The notes under the pieces: model-generated | What the model was told of the DNA's origin: nothing | What the model saw: only the letters and a program-made list of their open reading frames with translations | Database searches by the model: none | Shown: positions 5,931 through 8,455 of the stretch, piece by piece | Layout of the letters: every line of letters begins with the position of its first letter | Numbering within the stretch: position 1 is the stretch's first letter | Assembly (NCBI GenBank): GCA_018433265.1 | Contig: JAHDRO010000374.1 | Coordinates: forward strand, 1 to 8,455 | DNA: 8,455 bases | Source: Bacteroidales bacterium | GTDB taxonomy: Bacteria > Bacteroidota > Bacteroidia > Bacteroidales > UBA932 | Direction of reading: 5' to 3' | Translations under genes and position numbers: made by a program

Positions 5931-6941
5931 ATGGAAATTACAGCAAAATATCAACGAAAAGGCTCTGATAGCAAAGTTCAGTGTATCCTCTGCCCACACA
6001 ATTGTCATCTTGAAGATGGCCAGAGAGGAATATGCAGAGTTAGAATTAATATGCAGGGAGAGCTTATTTCAATTGCCTACGGCAACCCTTGCTCCATCTC
6101 CATAGACCCGATAGAGAAAAAACCACTTTACCATTTCCTTCCAGGCACAGATATTTTCTCACTTGCAATAGAAGGTTGCAATCTGAGATGTCTCAACTGC
6201 CAAAATTGGACAATCTCCCAAGCAACCCCAGACACCAAAGAACAGTACATTTTGCTTCCTGAAGAGGTAATCTCCGAAGCAATTAAAAAAAGAAGTAAAA
6301 GCATCGCATTCACCTACAGCGAACCAACTGTTTTCTATGAGTACATGCTCGACACATTCAGAATTGCAAAAGAAAAAGGGCTCAGAACAGTAGCTGTGTC
6401 AAACGGATTCATCAATCCAGAGCCATTAATTGAACTATGTAACTGGCTCGATGCAGCCAATATCGATCTTAAATGTTTTGACGACTCCCTCAGCAAAAAA
6501 CTAACAGGTGGAGCAATGAAACCCATCCTCAAAACCCTTGGAATATTGAGAGACAAAGGTATATGGCTCGAAATCACAAACCTCATAGTACCTGGATGGT
6601 CTGACAACATGCAAATTATCAAGAGAATGTGTGAATGGCTATATGACAATGGATTTAGCGACACACCTCTTCACTTCAGCAGATTTTTCCCTAACTACAA
6701 ACTTGCCAATCTGCACCCCACATCAGAAAAAACAATGATAGAAGCCAAAAATACCGCCCTTAAATGCGGATTGAAATATATTTACCTGGGAAATATCTAT
6801 ATCCCTGAATGCGGAGACACCATTTGTCCTACCTGCCATACAACAGTAGTAAAACGAGAAGGTTACATCGTCAGAAGTTATGTGACCACGGAAGGAACAT
6901 GTCCAAAATGCGGTCAAAAAATCCCTGGAATCTGGAAATAA
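5931..6941 (+). CDS. amrS: AmmeMemoRadiSam system radical SAM enzyme
   Basis: This is the radical SAM member of the AmmeMemoRadiSam set, usually found with an AMMECR1-like protein and a Memo-like protein. The reaction it catalyses is not established to my knowledge. With the start at 5931 it has 336 residues. An N-terminal cysteine motif (Cys18, Cys21, Cys25, Cys35 in CILCPHNC...GICRVR) precedes the radical SAM signature CNLRCLNCQNW (Cys83, Cys87, Cys90), which holds a 4Fe-4S cluster for SAM cleavage. The barrel follows, with ITNLIVPGWSD and HFSRFFPNYK typical of this family. The C-terminus has two CxxC pairs (299/302 and 324/327) resembling a zinc ribbon, ending in the family's PGIWK. The frame is open upstream with ATGs at 5877 and 5889, but family similarity begins at MEITAKY. 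The usual partner genes are not in the window; a KamA-like gene follows 49 nt downstream on the same strand. Confidence 0.91.
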   Translation: MEITAKYQRKGSDSKVQCILCPHNCHLEDGQRGICRVRINMQGELISIAYGNPCSISIDPIEKKPLYHFLPGTDIFSLAIEGCNLRCLNCQNWTISQATPDTKEQYILLPEEVISEAIKKRSKSIAFTYSEPTVFYEYMLDTFRIAKEKGLRTVAVSNGFINPEPLIELCNWLDAANIDLKCFDDSLSKKLTGGAMKPILKTLGILRDKGIWLEITNLIVPGWSDNMQIIKRMCEWLYDNGFSDTPLHFSRFFPNYKLANLHPTSEKTMIEAKNTALKCGLKYIYLGNIYIPECGDTICPTCHTTVVKREGYIVRSYVTTEGTCPKCGQKIPGIWK

Positions 6942-6990
6942 TTTTTCTATTTAACATAATTTTAATTAAATTGTGTCCCAAAATTAATTT

Positions 6991-8455
6991 ATGAATACAG
7001 AGAAAATTTATTATCGACCCAGGGACCACAAAAAGATAGAGTTATGGAAAAATGTCAGCGATAAAGATTGGAATGATCCGCTTTGGCAACAAAAGAACTC
7101 AATAAAAACAGTTGAACAATTATCTAAAGTAATCACATTAACTGATTATCAAAAAAAAGAGATTGAAAGAACTGTGTCCACTCTCATATCCCAAGGAAAA
7201 GAACCTCTCAGAATTACACCATACTATGCATCACTTATGCAGGAAGATCCCTTCCATCCTATAATGCCGAAAGGAGAAAAGCCTGAAAAGCGATTAGATC
7301 CAATATTTTGGCAAAGTGTGCCAACCCCGGCAAATTTATTATTTCCAGACACAGGGATAGAAGGAGCAATGGCTGAAGGTTCCAGATCTTACGGCGCTGC
7401 ATATCAAAGATACCCTAACAGAGTTGCTCTTTTTGTTGCAGAAAATACCAGTTGTGCATCATACTGTGTTCATTGCCAACGAGCAAAGTCGTTGGATACT
7501 TCTGTTGACGTCAACAAAACAGAAATTGATAAAGGACTGTTTTACATAGGATACAACAAAAACATCAATGAAGTTCTCGTAACAGGAGGAGATGCTCTGA
7601 TGATCAGTCGCTCCAGATTAAAATACATTTTGCAAGAGTTAAGCAAAATTCCACATCTAAGAGCTATAAGAATCGCCACAAGAGTGCCAGTTGTCCTCCC
7701 CATGGCTATAACAGACGACATACTCAATCTTATAGAAGAGTCAGCAAATAAATATAATACAGGCCCTGAAAAATATGTTTATTTCGTAACACACATCAAT
7801 CACTATCACGAGATAACCGAAGATTTGGCAAAAGCAGTCAAATTAATTTTGAAACACGGATTTACAGTCAGAAATCAGACTGTACTTCTTAATCACGTCA
7901 ATGATTATTACAAGACTCTTGCCGAAACTTTCAGAAGAATGTTCTGGATTGGAGTTCACCCTTACTATATACTTCAGTGTCATAAGGAAAAGGGGATAGT
8001 TCACTTTATAACCCCAATTCAAGTAGGAATAATCTATATGCAAAACCTTCAAGGCTGGGTATCTGGAATAACAGTACCCAGGTATGCTGCAAACATCGAA
8101 GGTGGAGGAGGCAAGGTAGTTCTTATGCCATCAGGACATGATACTCTCAATTTGGGACATAAAATTGACGAAAAAATATCCGAAAGCTTTGCCACAGTTT
8201 ATACCTGGGATGACAAAAAAATTTTAAGATACGAGGCTCTTGGAAGAACCACATATGAAGAATTCAAAGCAGGAGTTGAAATAATGGACAGATTCATTGG
8301 CAGAAAAGGTGTCTTTCTCCCCAAACTCATTATAGTAGACGAAAATGGCAACCATATAGAAACCACCAACAGAACAAAACTTCCTACCCTTGAAAAGATT
8401 AAAAAAGCAGAACTCCTTGAATATGAAGTATTCAAAGATGACATGCCACTTACAA
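6991..8455 (+). CDS. KamA-family radical SAM/PLP aminomutase-like protein, 3' truncated by window end
   Basis: The frame is open from the ATG for 488 codons with no stop before the window ends. Residues 1-400 align end to end with lysine 2,3-aminomutase: YRPRDHKKIELWKNVSDKDWND at the start, a radical SAM motif with Cys155, Cys159 and Cys162, Arg164 at the place that binds the substrate carboxylate, GGDAL at 199-203 for SAM, and EGGGGK ending in Lys375, the PLP lysine. Known enzymes move an amino group from C2 to C3 of an amino acid. The two aspartates that hold the lysine side-chain amine in the Clostridium enzyme are His331 and Asn368 here, so lysine is an unlikely substrate. The four zinc cysteines are also missing (the NDC position is Tyr306, and there is no CxCxxC near the end). 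The chain runs on past the usual 416-residue length into a segment (FLPKLIIVDENGNHIETTNRTKLP) not in that enzyme. It is probably cotranscribed with amrS. A glutamate 2,3-aminomutase-like role is possible. Confidence 0.88.
   Translation, partial: MNTEKIYYRPRDHKKIELWKNVSDKDWNDPLWQQKNSIKTVEQLSKVITLTDYQKKEIERTVSTLISQGKEPLRITPYYASLMQEDPFHPIMPKGEKPEKRLDPIFWQSVPTPANLLFPDTGIEGAMAEGSRSYGAAYQRYPNRVALFVAENTSCASYCVHCQRAKSLDTSVDVNKTEIDKGLFYIGYNKNINEVLVTGGDALMISRSRLKYILQELSKIPHLRAIRIATRVPVVLPMAITDDILNLIEESANKYNTGPEKYVYFVTHINHYHEITEDLAKAVKLILKHGFTVRNQTVLLNHVNDYYKTLAETFRRMFWIGVHPYYILQCHKEKGIVHFITPIQVGIIYMQNLQGWVSGITVPRYAANIEGGGGKVVLMPSGHDTLNLGHKIDEKISESFATVYTWDDKKILRYEALGRTTYEEFKAGVEIMDRFIGRKGVFLPKLIIVDENGNHIETTNRTKLPTLEKIKKAELLEYEVFKDDMPLT

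Noticed and set aside
6942..6990. AT-rich amrS/KamA gap with short palindromes as a promoter or terminator
   Set aside because: No TAnnTTTG with a spaced TTTG is present, and the A/T palindromes (such as AAATTAATTT) are expected by chance in such composition.
8199..8444. 81-codon leftward open frame at the right edge
   Set aside because: It is antisense to the KamA-like gene, which is open through the whole region with clear family motifs.
1..8455. Mobile element, CRISPR array or phage-like island
   Set aside because: No repeats with regular spacing, no transposase or integrase motifs and no target-site duplications were seen, and the tRNA is not flanked by an integrase or a repeat of its 3' end.

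Overview
The window comes from a low-GC member of the Bacteroidota, probably Bacteroidales. This rests on several signs: a LolA-like protein of the Bacteroidetes type, the paralogous amidophosphoribosyltransferase that begins Met-Ser-Gly-Phe-Phe-Gly, a KamA-family radical SAM enzyme, promoters of the TAnnTTTG / TTTG type instead of TATAAT / TTGACA, and weak or absent Shine-Dalgarno sequences. It is dense chromosomal sequence with no mobile element, CRISPR array or rRNA. No gene-free stretch exceeds about 120 bases, and that one holds a tRNA.

Left part (1-2011): a leftward operon runs pyrE (orotate phosphoribosyltransferase), an SRPBCC protein, then the first 69 codons of a secreted protein that looks like a family 20 beta-hexosaminidase. 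Divergent from pyrE lies a NUDIX hydrolase. The two share a 52-bp gap centred on a perfect 18-bp palindrome that carries a TAnnTTTG promoter element on each strand.

Middle (2020-5840), all leftward: a glutaminase-dead-looking PurF paralogue, gltX (glutamyl-tRNA synthetase), tRNA-Glu(CUC) with its own promoter inside the end of gltX, and a LolA-like periplasmic lipoprotein carrier that starts only 9 nt after the tRNA. The LolA-like gene converges on the NUDIX gene with an 8-nt gap.

Right part (5931-8455), rightward: amrS, the radical SAM member of the AmmeMemoRadiSam set, then a KamA-family radical SAM/PLP aminomutase cut by the window end. The KamA-like gene has no stop codon inside the window but is open for 488 codons.

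The genes best worth attention are the PurF paralogue (N-terminal nucleophile Cys replaced by Ser and glutamine-site residues lost, but PRPP loop and four putative Fe-S cysteines kept), the aminomutase (radical and PLP residues kept, lysine-pocket aspartates and zinc cysteines lost), and the tRNA-Glu/LolA-like transcription unit next to gltX. None amounts to a clearly new multi-gene system. They are unusual features in otherwise ordinary housekeeping sequence.
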